Below are positions 26,067-34,616 of a stretch of DNA of 64,000 bases, piece by piece; the stretch's first letter is position 1, and each line of letters begins with the position of its first letter. Below the pieces are notes generated by a model. It saw only the letters and a list, made by a program, of their open reading frames with translations. It had not been told where the DNA came from and did no database searches. Source of the stretch: JACMLD01 sp044227095 (GTDB taxonomy: Bacteria > Bacteroidota > Bacteroidia > Chitinophagales > Chitinophagaceae); NCBI GenBank assembly GCA_044227095.1, contig JBGAFV010000001.1, positions 1,116,001 through 1,180,000 of the forward strand. The letters are read 5' to 3'. Both the position numbers and the translations under genes were made by a program.

Positions 26067-27380
26067 ATGCCAATCCTCACTACTATTGCTGGAATACTTG
26101 TATTGGTGCTGCTGATCTCTTACTTCAGGTTATATACTTTTCTTGCATTTTTAATTGTATCTGCTGGTATCGGATTGCTATTAGGGCTGAAGCCTGAAGC
26201 GCTGATGAAATCTGTGCAAACCGGCATTGGATCAACCCTTGGATCTATTGCTGCTATTATTGCGCTTGGTGCTATACTGGGAAAGATGGTGGGCATAAGC
26301 GGTGCGGCGCAACAGATAGCCAGTAAAATGACTGAATGGTTTGGCGTAAAGCACATCCGTTTTGCATTTATGGTTACCGGTTTTATTATCGGCCTGCCTT
26401 TATTTTATTCGGTTGGCTTTATGTTACTGGTACCAATAGCCATTACGGTTGCTTACAATAATAAATTACCTGCTGTGTATGTTGGCCTGCCACTGCTGGC
26501 TTCTTTATCAGTTACACAGGGTTATCTACCGCCTCATCCTGCCCCATTATTTCTCGTAAAGGCGCTAAATGCAGATATGGGCTTAACGCTGTTGTATGGA
26601 ATTATTATTTCTGTACCAGCCATTCTTATATCCGGTGCTTTGTATGGATCTACTGTAAAAAAATATACAACACCACCAAATCTTTCATTTGTTGCGCCAC
26701 AGGTGCCAATAGAAAAACTGCCTTCTGTGTTTATGTGTGTTATTACAGTTCTTCTGCCAATTATTTTAATTGGCGGAAGTGCATTAATAGTTCCCTATTG
26801 TAAAGAAGATAGTATTCTAAAAAACAGTTTATTATTTGCGGGCGATGCAACAATAAGTTTAATCATTACCATTTTGTTTGCATTGTACTCACTCAATATT
26901 TTAAAATACAACAGTAAGCAGGAAGTAAATCAGCATTTCATAAATGCTGTAAAAGATGTTGCATCACTATTATTAATTTTTGGAGGTGCCGGTGCATTGA
27001 AGCAGGTGCTTACAGATGGAGGTGTTTCACAGATCATTGCGGAACAGTTACAGCATTCAAACTTAAACGTGTATGTATTGGGCTGGGCTATTGCAGCTAT
27101 AATCCGTGTTTGTACTGGTTCATCAACTGTTGCGGGTATTACTACCGCTGGTTTTATTGCACCGATGCTGTTAACATCTGCCATCAACCCAAATTTAATG
27201 GTGCTTAGTATTGGTGCAGGTAGTATGATGTTTTCTCATGTAAATGACACAGGTTTCTGGTTGTTCCGCGAATATTTTCAACTATCATTAAAAGACACTA
27301 TTAAAACATGGTCTGTAATGGATACGCTGGTATCGGTTACGGGGTTGCTGGGTGTATTGGTGCTACAATGGTTTGTGTGA
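26067..27380 (+). CDS. GntP family gluconate/sugar-acid permease
   Basis: 437 residues, about 12-14 membrane helices, GntP/GntT type proton symporter. Family marks: the very N-terminal hydrophobic pair of helices, SVTQGYLPPHPAP in the middle (the PPHP loop), GGAGALKQVLTDGG and TGSSTVAGITTAGFIAPML near the C-terminus. Transports gluconate or related acids. Two oxidoreductases that could act on such acids lie at 28526-30573, but a Fic pair separates them. An imperfect 6-bp inverted repeat (ACATTT / AAATGT) at 25980-26002 may be a regulator site. Confidence 0.88.
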   Translation: MPILTTIAGILVLVLLISYFRLYTFLAFLIVSAGIGLLLGLKPEALMKSVQTGIGSTLGSIAAIIALGAILGKMVGISGAAQQIASKMTEWFGVKHIRFAFMVTGFIIGLPLFYSVGFMLLVPIAITVAYNNKLPAVYVGLPLLASLSVTQGYLPPHPAPLFLVKALNADMGLTLLYGIIISVPAILISGALYGSTVKKYTTPPNLSFVAPQVPIEKLPSVFMCVITVLLPIILIGGSALIVPYCKEDSILKNSLLFAGDATISLIITILFALYSLNILKYNSKQEVNQHFINAVKDVASLLLIFGGAGALKQVLTDGGVSQIIAEQLQHSNLNVYVLGWAIAAIIRVCTGSSTVAGITTAGFIAPMLLTSAINPNLMVLSIGAGSMMFSHVNDTGFWLFREYFQLSLKDTIKTWSVMDTLVSVTGLLGVLVLQWFV

Positions 27381-27385
27381 GAGGA

Positions 27386-27982
27386 TTATGATCTTGCAAA
27401 ATTCAGAAGAGAATCAAAATCTCCCTTATCTGCTGCTTTAATAGCTTTTAAATATTCTTTCCTCTGATCGTCTTCTTTTACAAATGTAGCACCACCCCAG
27501 CTAAAGGCCGGTCGTTTGAAAACATGTTCTGCAATAATATCAGCTAATAATCTGCTATGACGTCCATTTCCGTTTGCGAAACAATGAATACTCACAACCC
27601 GGTATTTACATCTTATTGCAATCTCATCTTCAATAAAAGATTTATTATCAATCCACCAGGCACAATCATCCAATAAGTTTCTCAAGGCAACAGGTATCTG
27701 TAATTTATCAACGCCAATATTCTTATTTGTATTTCTGAATTCTCCCGCCCATTTCCATACATTATCATACATTTTACGGTGCAGATCTTTTATAAATATT
27801 TCAGTTAAAATATCAGCCGTTTTAAATTTTCTTCTCATTGTCCACAATATTGCTTTTTCAATATTCTGCTGTTCAAACTCATCCAATTCCCTATGTGTAC
27901 TAATGTGACCTATCAGCAAGCCTTCTTTCTCATCATCATCAAGCGGTGTCTGTCCATCAGCATACTCAAGATTTAATCCCAT
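27386..27982 (-). CDS. Mobile mystery protein B (Fic family)
   Basis: 198 residues. The Fic core motif is HCFANGNGRHSR (133-144), matching HxFxxGNGRxxR, so the AMP-transfer (or other NMP-transfer) activity should be intact: His133, Asn139 and the two Arg are present. Upstream the segment STHRELDEFEQ (28-38) lies where class II Fic proteins have an inhibitory helix; it has Ser-x-x-x-Glu but Leu instead of Gly or Asn. The gene overlaps the upstream XRE gene by 10 bp. The A/B pair occurs in scattered genomes and is thought to be mobile and toxin-antitoxin-like. Confidence 0.9.
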   Translation of the reverse strand: MGLNLEYADGQTPLDDDEKEGLLIGHISTHRELDEFEQQNIEKAILWTMRRKFKTADILTEIFIKDLHRKMYDNVWKWAGEFRNTNKNIGVDKLQIPVALRNLLDDCAWWIDNKSFIEDEIAIRCKYRVVSIHCFANGNGRHSRLLADIIAEHVFKRPAFSWGGATFVKEDDQRKEYLKAIKAADKGDFDSLLNFARS

Positions 27983-28431
27983 AATATTTTTGGCAATTGA
28001 TTTTTAATTTCAATGGCTCTTTCCCTGATTGCTTTTTCAAGACGTTCTTTTGAAATTCCCTGATTTTCCAGTTTCATACTGTTTGATGTGCGCATCACAA
28101 TTTTAGTTGCGAGGGTTGTAGCTTTTTTATCTAACAGTTTATCCAGGGAACCGTCTTTGGGTATAAACCCATATACTAATTGCATATCTAATGCCTCTGC
28201 TGTTTCTCGCAAGGAGTTTAGTGTTATTGATCCATTTTTTTCCCTTTGCTCAATTTCCAAAATGCTTTGTTTGGTAATATTAAGTCGATTACCCAATTGT
28301 TGCAATGACATACCAATCGCAGTTCTAATTGCTTTAATCCAGCCATTTAAGGGAGGAGAAATGTTTTTAAGATGCGAGAAGTTATCTATTCTTGCATCGA
28401 TTTGATCTATATACAGTTTTCCTTTAGCCAT
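27973..28431 (-). CDS. Mobile mystery protein A (XRE regulator)
   Basis: 152 residues. A central helix-turn-helix (MSLQQLGNRLNITKQSILEIEQREKNG in segments, about 44-70) of the XRE type; the N-terminal 35 residues and the long C-terminal helix (KERLEKAIRERAIEIKN) are specific to this family. It probably represses the pair and may balance the Fic protein. Its own promoter (TTTG, 20 bp, TACTTTTG) is overlapped by CCTGAC-N14-GTCAGG, a fitting autoregulatory operator. Confidence 0.9.
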   Translation of the reverse strand: MAKGKLYIDQIDARIDNFSHLKNISPPLNGWIKAIRTAIGMSLQQLGNRLNITKQSILEIEQREKNGSITLNSLRETAEALDMQLVYGFIPKDGSLDKLLDKKATTLATKIVMRTSNSMKLENQGISKERLEKAIRERAIEIKNQLPKILWD

Positions 28432-28462
28432 AATGTAAGGTTTGTGTTCTGAAAAACAATAG

Positions 28463-28494
28463 CAAAAGTAAGGTTATATCCTGACAAAAACAAA
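28463..28494 (-). promoter_or_regulatory. Promoter of the mystery A/B operon
   Basis: On the minus strand TTTG (28491-28494), 20 bp, TACTTTTG (28463-28470). Same boxes and spacing as the manC promoter, which makes the pattern convincing. Leader of about 30 nt. Confidence 0.65.
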
Positions 28495-28505
28495 TAAAAG
28501 TCAGG
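28480..28505 (-). promoter_or_regulatory. Candidate XRE autoregulatory operator
   Basis: CCTGAC (28480-28485) and GTCAGG (28500-28505) are perfect 6-bp arms 14 bp apart; the -33 TTTG lies between them, so a dimer bound here would exclude RNA polymerase. Confidence 0.5.
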
Positions 28506-28525
28506 CAACACCCTTACATTTAGCC

Positions 28526-29542
28526 TTAAAACAGCAACACCACTTTTCCATTTTCTGTTTCAGGATTTTCTATTAAGCGAAGTGCTTCATTAATTTCAGT
28601 AAAAGGAAACCGGTGCGAAATCATATCCTTTACCTGTAACCTGCCTGATGCAAAATATTCAATAACAGTTGGAAATTTATTGTTGTGAAGGCGGGAGCCC
28701 CTTATATCAATTTCACGTGCAGTAATGCTTAATTGGTTTATGGCTGACGGTTCTTTACCAAACCCAAGTGTTATTACTCTTCCAGCAGCACATACACAGG
28801 TAAGTGCCTGTTCAAGAGATCTTGTAGTGCAGGCAGCGTCAATAACAACGGTGGCGCCGTTTCCATCAGTAAGTTTTTTTATTGCAGCAAGAGCATCAGT
28901 ATTTTTTGCGTTGATGGTTTCATCCGCACCATATTGTTTTGCATAGTTTAATTTATACTCCATAACATCAGAAACAAAACAAACAGCACCGTGCAGCTTT
29001 GCCATTTTAAGAATGCTTAAACCAACCGGACCAGCCCCGATAATAAATACAATATCATCTTTTGTTATTTCTGCCCTGGAGCAAACTTGTTCTGCTATTG
29101 TAAATGGCTCTATCATGATGGCTTCTTCCCACGTAAGACTTGCAGGAATATGATAAATATTTTCCTGCGGCATTATAATGTATTCCTGGTAGCCGCCATC
29201 TACATGTACAGATCTTACCTGTAGTTTACCGCAAACATTTCGTCTGCCGATGCGGCATTGATAACATTGGCCGCAACTTATTACAGGATCCATTATCACA
29301 TGATCGCCAACCGAAAAACCTTTTACATCTTTGCCAATCTCAATAATTTCTCCGGCAATTTCATGACCAATTACCCTGGGGTAAGTAGCAACAGAAGATG
29401 TACCATGGTAAATATGAACATCAGATCCGCATATACCACCAGCTTTTACTTTTATTAAAATATCTGTTGCCGATTGTATAACCGGCATTGGCCTTTCTTC
29501 AATAACCATATGGTTGGGAGACTGAACACAAAGTGCTTTCAT
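28526..29542 (-). CDS. Zinc-dependent alcohol dehydrogenase (polyol/sugar-acid type)
   Basis: 338 residues from ATG 29540-29542 (MKALCVQSP). Medium-chain dehydrogenase fold: catalytic zinc site GGICGSDVHIYHG and GHEIAGEI, the structural four-Cys lobe CGQCYQCRIGRRNVCG, and the Rossmann glycine motif VFIIGAGPVGLSIL. Likely oxidises a secondary alcohol of a sugar acid or polyol with NAD; relatives include sorbitol and galactonate dehydrogenases (RspB-like). It is the second gene of an operon with the dehydrogenase at 29557, 14 bp apart. Precise substrate unknown. Confidence 0.87.
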   Translation of the reverse strand: MKALCVQSPNHMVIEERPMPVIQSATDILIKVKAGGICGSDVHIYHGTSSVATYPRVIGHEIAGEIIEIGKDVKGFSVGDHVIMDPVISCGQCYQCRIGRRNVCGKLQVRSVHVDGGYQEYIIMPQENIYHIPASLTWEEAIMIEPFTIAEQVCSRAEITKDDIVFIIGAGPVGLSILKMAKLHGAVCFVSDVMEYKLNYAKQYGADETINAKNTDALAAIKKLTDGNGATVVIDAACTTRSLEQALTCVCAAGRVITLGFGKEPSAINQLSITAREIDIRGSRLHNNKFPTVIEYFASGRLQVKDMISHRFPFTEINEALRLIENPETENGKVVLLF

Positions 29543-29556
29543 ACAGCATGCATTTA

Positions 29557-30573
29557 TTAAAGCTTTGCAAGTTGTTTTACGGTAGCCCAAACGCCATCGT
29601 CTACCGGTATGCCCAATTGCATATTTTCATTGCGTGTTTTTAAAGATTGCTCACCAGGATAAAAAATTTCTTCGTTTTCCTTTGCAGGCACAGAAGATTT
29701 TATCTGAACAATTGTTTCTTTTAAAGCCTTATCAATAATTTCCTGTGTATTTATTTTTAAAGGGTTGATGGCAATAAAAACCTGGCAGCAACTTCCGCAG
29801 CTTCCTTTATCAAACTTATCAATTGCCGCTGTTGTACGTCCACCAGAAAGCAATGCAGAAATAATATCCAGCAAAATAGCAAAGCCGGACCCTTTCCAGA
29901 AACCCATTGGTAAAATGCGACGGCTTTCTTCTATAGCACCAGGATCGTCTGTTAACACACCATTTGTATCAAATCCACCAACATAAGGAAGCTTTTGATT
30001 TTTGAGACGTGTTACCTGTAGCTTACCATAAGAGTATTGAGACATAGCCATGTCTAATACTATATGCCCTTCTTTACGTGGCACTGCCATAATAAAAGGA
30101 TTGTTGCCAATAGCGCCAGACTTTGCACCCCATGCCGGCATGCATGTTTCAGTATTTGTCCAGCAAATGCCTATAAAACCTTTTTCTGCAGCAAGCCAAC
30201 CGTATGCACCACCACGCATCCAGTGTGTTGTATTATTAAGGCTAACTAAACCAAGTCCATTTTTTTCTGCAATTTCTGTTGCACGGTTCATGGCAAACAA
30301 CGCATTTAAAATACCCGGTGCCATATTGCCGTTATAAATTTCCATTGCGCCCATGTTCATATCCAAGGTTGGTACAGCATGTGCATCTACCCAGCCTTTA
30401 CCTAGGTAATCTACAAAACGTTCAACGCGGTTTAGTCCATGAGAATAAACACCATCCCTGCTGGACTCTGTATGTACACGTGCACAAACATCTGCTTTGT
30501 CTTCAGGCATTCCTGCGTTTACAAAGGCTTTTTTAATGGTGGCTTTCATTTCATCAAACGGTATGCGTGTCAT
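29557..30573 (-). CDS. 3-dehydro-L-gulonate 2-dehydrogenase-like (YiaK; malate/lactate dehydrogenase family)
   Basis: 338 residues of the LDH2/MDHG fold. Signatures: the catalytic-loop SRDGVYSHGLNRVERFVDYL, NTTHWMRGGAYGWLAAEKG, GNNPFIMAVPR and MAMSQYSYGKLQ. YiaK reduces 2,3-diketo-L-gulonate with NADH, a step in L-ascorbate or L-gulonate use; assigned by similarity pattern, so the true substrate could be a related keto acid. With the ADH and perhaps the GntP permease it suggests a short pathway for a sugar acid, but the kinase and aldolase steps are absent. Confidence 0.85.
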   Translation of the reverse strand: MTRIPFDEMKATIKKAFVNAGMPEDKADVCARVHTESSRDGVYSHGLNRVERFVDYLGKGWVDAHAVPTLDMNMGAMEIYNGNMAPGILNALFAMNRATEIAEKNGLGLVSLNNTTHWMRGGAYGWLAAEKGFIGICWTNTETCMPAWGAKSGAIGNNPFIMAVPRKEGHIVLDMAMSQYSYGKLQVTRLKNQKLPYVGGFDTNGVLTDDPGAIEESRRILPMGFWKGSGFAILLDIISALLSGGRTTAAIDKFDKGSCGSCCQVFIAINPLKINTQEIIDKALKETIVQIKSSVPAKENEEIFYPGEQSLKTRNENMQLGIPVDDGVWATVKQLAKL

Positions 30574-30675
30574 ATGGTGCAGTGGATTTTATTTTGCCAG
30601 AAAAATTTTTAGGTGATTAAAGGTATTAACATCCTATGTACAAACCGAAACAGGAGCTATTCGGCTCAAACCAAC

Positions 30676-30707
30676 AAAAAACCCCGCCATTACTGACAGG
30701 GTTTTTT
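30676..30707 (-). terminator. Intrinsic terminator after tRNA-Phe
   Basis: AAAAAACCC pairs with GGGTTTTTT around a 14-base loop, 7 bp past the tRNA 3' end on the minus strand; it can also act on the plus strand. Confidence 0.8.
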
Positions 30708-30713
30708 AAAGCG

Positions 30714-30786
30714 TGGTGTGGGGCGGGATCGAACCGCCGACACAAGGATTTTCAGTCCTTTGCTCTACCGACTGAGCTACCGCACC
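30714..30786 (-). tRNA. tRNA-Phe (GAA)
   Basis: 73 nt on the minus strand. D arm GCTCAGTCGGTAGAGC, anticodon loop CTGAAAA inside stem AAGGA/TCCTT with anticodon GAA, T arm GGCGG-TTCGATC-CCGCC, discriminator A, no encoded CCA. The acceptor stem GGTGCGG faces CCACACC, leaving a C5-A68 mismatch. The -7 box TATTTTTG is at 30816-30823 and a strong terminator follows, so it is a single-gene unit. Confidence 0.95.
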
Positions 30787-30815
30787 ATCCTTTCTCATTT
30801 TTTGTGAGCGGGCAG

Positions 30816-30823
30816 CAAAAATA
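30816..30823 (-). promoter_or_regulatory. -7 box of the tRNA-Phe promoter
   Basis: TATTTTTG on the minus strand, 29 bp before the mature tRNA 5' end; no good -33 TTTG is seen. Confidence 0.45.
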
Positions 30824-30891
30824 GGGTTTTACCCACTAATTTTCACCATTTCATCCTATTTTTTCAGAATTTCTTCATTTCCACACTAATC

Positions 30892-33186
30892 CTACATTCC
30901 GTATTCGCTCAAAAACTTAATGCGCATAATTTTCAACTGCTCCCAGGTATAATTGCCTTCATTCAGTTCCTGCTGCGCTATTTGCAAAGAAGAAGTTTCG
31001 CAACCTTTGAAATAATCAATAATCTCTTCCTGTTCGTATTCATCCAGCATATCATCAATGGCGTAATCAAGGTTTAGCTTGGTGCCACTGGCAGCAATGG
31101 TTTCCATTTCTTCCATCAGGGCATCCATACGCCAATCTTTGTTTTTGGCAATTATTTCAAGCGGCATTTTTTTATCTACCTGCTGAATGATGAATACCTT
31201 GTTCATACTCTTATTGGCCACACTCTTCATCACAAAATCATCGGGCTTCTGTACATTGTTTTCTTCTACATACCTCGCAATCAATTCTACAAATGGCTTA
31301 CCATAACGCAATGCCTTACCCTTGCTTACGCCCTGGCATTTTTCCAGTTCCTGTATTGTTGTTGGGTACATGGTAGCCATATCCTGCAATGAATTCTCCA
31401 GGAAAATAACAAAAGGTGGAAGGCCCTTCTTCTTTGCTTCCTTTTGACGCAGTTCTTTCAGTTGCTCAAACAATTTATCGTCTGTTGCTGCTGTTTCTGC
31501 AGATGTTTCTGCTTCTTCATCATCTGCATTGGCTTCTTCAAACAGGTTGTTCAATACAATCGGGAAGCTTTTTGGCTTCTTCATAAAAGCTTCGCCCTGT
31601 TTGGTAATCTTTAGCACGCCATAATCTACAATGTCTTTACTCAGCAAATTTTCCAGCAACATCTGGCGGATAAGGCTGTTCCAGAAATGATGCGGTTGAT
31701 CGTTACCGATAGCAAATACCGGCAATGCATCGTGCCGGTACATCTGGTTTTGTGGCGTTAACCTTCCTGCTATAATATTTACAGTGTAATCGGTAGCAAA
31801 GCGTTCATCAAGTGCTTTTACTACTTTCAATACTTTCACGGCTTCTTCTTTTGCTTCAATTCTTTCTTTAGGGTGAAGACAGTTATCGCAACTTCCGCAG
31901 TTGTCTTCTGCATAGGTTTCACCAAAATAACTCATCAGTGTTTTTCTGCGGCATACACCACTCTCTGCATAAGCAACTGTTTCATTAATAAGCTGGGCCC
32001 CTACTTCACGTTCGGTTAATGGCTTATCACGCATCAGGTGTTCCAGCTTGCTTACATCTTTATGAGAATAGTATAAAATACATTTACCCTCTAATCCATC
32101 ACGACCAGCACGACCGGTTTCCTGGTAATAATTTTCTATTGATTTTGGAATATTAAAATGAATAACAAACCTTATATCGGGCTTATCTATACCCATACCA
32201 AAAGCAATAGTTGCTACTATTACCTGCGTATCTTCTTTTAAAAAAAGATCCTGACGGCTTGCCCGCAGTTTACTATCTAATCCGGCATGATAAGCAACGG
32301 CTTTAATACCATTTGATACCAGCAATTCTGCAAGCTCTTCTGTTGTTTTACGGTTGAGCGTATAAATAATACCGCTCTTGCCTTTGTTGTTAACTATAAA
32401 CCGAACAATACTCTTTAACGTATCTTCTTTCTTAATTTTTGGCTGAATCTCATAATAGAGATTGCTGCGGTTAAAAGAAGAAATAAAAATTTTGGGTTTG
32501 CGCAGTTCAAGGTTCTTTACAATATCGCTCTGCACTTTTGGGGTGGCCGTAGCCGTTAGGGCTATAACGGGAAGATCCGGGTTAATCTGGTTCATCATCT
32601 CACGCAGGCGGCGGTATTCGGGCCTAAAGTCGTGCCCCCATTCAGAAATACAGTGTGCTTCATCTACTGCAAAAAAAGAAATATTAAGATCGCTGAAAAA
32701 AGAGCGGTTGTCTTCTTTTGTAAGTGTTTCAGGCGCTACATACAACATTTTTGTTTTGCCAGATTTCAAATCATCGTGCACTTCCTTTATCTCTTTTTTA
32801 TTGAGTGTAGAGTTAAGAAAATGCGCTACATCATCACTGCTGCTGTAGCTGCGCACCAGGTCTACCTGGTTTTTCATTAAAGCGATTAAAGGAGAAACAA
32901 TAATGGCCACGCCTTCGCTAATCATTGCAGGCAATTGGTAGCAAAGGCTTTTGCCACCACCGGTAGGCATTATTACAAATGTATCGGAACCGGAAAGTAA
33001 AGATTGAATGATTTCTTCCTGCTCGCCACGAAAAGAATCGAGGCCGAAATATTCCTGTAGCGGCGCTAATAAATCTATCTTTTTTTTGCCTTTAGCGGCA
33101 GGTGCTTTATCAGTTTTTACTGCTGAGGCCTTTGTAGCGGCTTTGGCAGTAGATTTTGGCTTAGAAGAACTTGTAGACATGCTCAT
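30892..33186 (-). CDS. recQ: ATP-dependent DNA helicase RecQ
   Basis: 764 residues. After a Ser/Lys/Ala-rich N-tail (1-40) come the RecQ helicase domains: the aromatic-site FGLDSFRGEQEEII, GGGKSLCYQLPA (Walker A), DEAHCISEWGHDFRP (DEAH box), ALTATATPKVQ, and GRAGRDG (motif VI). The RecQ-C-terminal zinc region shows C-x-x-C pattern SYFGETYAEDNCGSCDNC, then an HRDC domain and a C-terminal extra helical part. Repairs stalled forks and unwinds recombination intermediates. Longer than E. coli RecQ (about 610) owing to the tails, as usual in Bacteroidota. Next to tRNA-Phe; divergent from kdsD. Confidence 0.94.
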   Translation of the reverse strand: MSMSTSSSKPKSTAKAATKASAVKTDKAPAAKGKKKIDLLAPLQEYFGLDSFRGEQEEIIQSLLSGSDTFVIMPTGGGKSLCYQLPAMISEGVAIIVSPLIALMKNQVDLVRSYSSSDDVAHFLNSTLNKKEIKEVHDDLKSGKTKMLYVAPETLTKEDNRSFFSDLNISFFAVDEAHCISEWGHDFRPEYRRLREMMNQINPDLPVIALTATATPKVQSDIVKNLELRKPKIFISSFNRSNLYYEIQPKIKKEDTLKSIVRFIVNNKGKSGIIYTLNRKTTEELAELLVSNGIKAVAYHAGLDSKLRASRQDLFLKEDTQVIVATIAFGMGIDKPDIRFVIHFNIPKSIENYYQETGRAGRDGLEGKCILYYSHKDVSKLEHLMRDKPLTEREVGAQLINETVAYAESGVCRRKTLMSYFGETYAEDNCGSCDNCLHPKERIEAKEEAVKVLKVVKALDERFATDYTVNIIAGRLTPQNQMYRHDALPVFAIGNDQPHHFWNSLIRQMLLENLLSKDIVDYGVLKITKQGEAFMKKPKSFPIVLNNLFEEANADDEEAETSAETAATDDKLFEQLKELRQKEAKKKGLPPFVIFLENSLQDMATMYPTTIQELEKCQGVSKGKALRYGKPFVELIARYVEENNVQKPDDFVMKSVANKSMNKVFIIQQVDKKMPLEIIAKNKDWRMDALMEEMETIAASGTKLNLDYAIDDMLDEYEQEEIIDYFKGCETSSLQIAQQELNEGNYTWEQLKIMRIKFLSEYGM

Positions 33187-33461
33187 TAATTTTCTATCAT
33201 CACAGGGGTTAACACTATGTATTTAAGGTACTTAAAAAAGCTGAACTGAAAACATAAAATTTTACCCCATGTTTTGCAAGCTAATAAACAGGCGGGAAGC
33301 GGATTCCGGCAGTTTTTTAAGGTTGGCAAAGCTAACAAAAATCGGCGGTTTAAAAACTGCAATATTTGTTAAACACGCATTAACGTGCATTTGATAAAAA
33401 TTTCATTAAATGAAGCGTTCTGCACCGTTTTTCTTTGTATTATTCTATGCGTTGTAAACTA

Positions 33462-33469
33462 TAACTTTG
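33462..33469 (+). promoter_or_regulatory. -7 promoter box for kdsD
   Basis: TAACTTTG fits TAnnTTTG, ends 11 bp before the ATG at 33481; a TTTG stands at 33434-33437 (24 bp spacing, rather long). Confidence 0.5.
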
Positions 33470-33480
33470 CCCCACTAAAA

Positions 33481-34446
33481 ATGAACGAACAAGCAATATT
33501 GGATATCGCCAAAAGGACCGTTAGCCTGGAAGCAAATGCCGTTGCTGACCTGCAACATTATCTTACAACCGACTTTGTAAAAGCAGTAAACCTTATTTAC
33601 AAATGCGGTGGCCGCCTCGTTGTAAGCGGTATTGGCAAAAGTGCTATAATAGCCCAGAAAATAGTAGCCACATTCAATTCCACAGGCACGCCGTCGCTTT
33701 ATATGCATGCAGCAGATGCTATTCATGGAGATTTGGGCATGGTGCAAAAAGATGATGTGGTAATGGTCATCAGCAAAAGCGGTAATAGCCCGGAAATAAA
33801 AGTGCTTGTTCCGCTCATTAAAAACTTTGGCAACACCCTTATTGGCATGGCAGGAAACATGGAGTCTTATCTTGCCCTGCAATCTGATGTTGTTATCAAC
33901 ACAACCGTATCTGAAGAAGCCTGCCCTAATAACCTGGCGCCTACCAGCAGCACTACTGCGCAATTGGTAATGGGCGATGCACTGGCCGTTTGTTTAATGG
34001 AATTAAAAGGTTTTACGGGAGATGATTTTGCAAAGTTCCATCCCGGTGGTTTGCTGGGCAAAAAGCTATACCTGCGTGTAATGGACCTTTACATACAGAA
34101 CCAGCAGCCATGTGTAAAGCTGGATACGCCATTGCGTGATACCATTGTTTCTATTTCTGGCAGTCGCCTGGGAATGACAGTTGTAGTAAACGATAATAAA
34201 GAAATACTCGGCGTAATTACTGATGGAGATTTAAGAAGAATGCTCGAAAAAAGCGTATCGCTTCAAGGCATCCTGGCACAGGATATTATGACTACATCGC
34301 CCCGTACAATAGCCCCGGATGCGCTTGCTGTAGAGGCTTTGGATGTTTTACGTAAATTTGATATTACCCAGCTGGTAGTAGCCAACCAAAAGCAATATTT
34401 AGGTGTATTGCATTTGCACGACCTGGTTCGCGAAGGCTTGCTCTAA
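33481..34446 (+). CDS. kdsD: Arabinose-5-phosphate isomerase (KpsF/KdsD/GutQ family)
   Basis: 321 residues from ATG 33481 (an in-frame ATG at 33385 would precede the promoter). SIS domain with GIGKSAIIAQKIVATFNSTGTPS, the MHAADAIHGDLGMV catalytic region, ISKSGNSPE, and PTSSTTAQLVMGDALA, followed by two CBS domains (from 205; VMDLYIQNQQPCV, RDTIVSIS, and DIMTTSPRTI). It interconverts D-ribulose 5-phosphate and D-arabinose 5-phosphate, the first step towards Kdo for lipopolysaccharide. ManC at 36184, also a surface-sugar enzyme, is nearby. The length and CBS pair are normal. Confidence 0.93.
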   Translation: MNEQAILDIAKRTVSLEANAVADLQHYLTTDFVKAVNLIYKCGGRLVVSGIGKSAIIAQKIVATFNSTGTPSLYMHAADAIHGDLGMVQKDDVVMVISKSGNSPEIKVLVPLIKNFGNTLIGMAGNMESYLALQSDVVINTTVSEEACPNNLAPTSSTTAQLVMGDALAVCLMELKGFTGDDFAKFHPGGLLGKKLYLRVMDLYIQNQQPCVKLDTPLRDTIVSISGSRLGMTVVVNDNKEILGVITDGDLRRMLEKSVSLQGILAQDIMTTSPRTIAPDALAVEALDVLRKFDITQLVVANQKQYLGVLHLHDLVREGLL

Positions 34447-34501
34447 CACTTTAACCAAACCCAATACTGTCTTATGCTTTCCGTACCGGTTACGGAGAAA
34501 A

Positions 34502-34509
34502 TATATTTG
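34502..34509 (+). promoter_or_regulatory. -7 promoter box for the second S41 gene
   Basis: TATATTTG, an exact TAnnTTTG match, about 108 bp before the ATG at 34617. A CCGTACCGGTTACGG partial palindrome lies just upstream. Confidence 0.4.
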
Positions 34510-34616
34510 CGCCTGTTCCGTTTTACTAAAAGAACCATTGTAAAACTGTATTGCCTTTTAGAAACGGAAAAATTATAACAGGCCTGCCAATACAAACTGC
34601 CCTCCAAACAAATGGT

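Noticed and set aside
27973..28431. Phage repressor interpretation of the XRE gene
   Set aside because: No integrase, structural or lysis genes are nearby, and the Fic partner marks it as the mobile mystery pair.
33187..33480. Gene or RNA in the recQ-kdsD divergent gap
   Set aside because: Only kdsD promoter elements were seen; the in-frame ATG at 33385 precedes the promoter.
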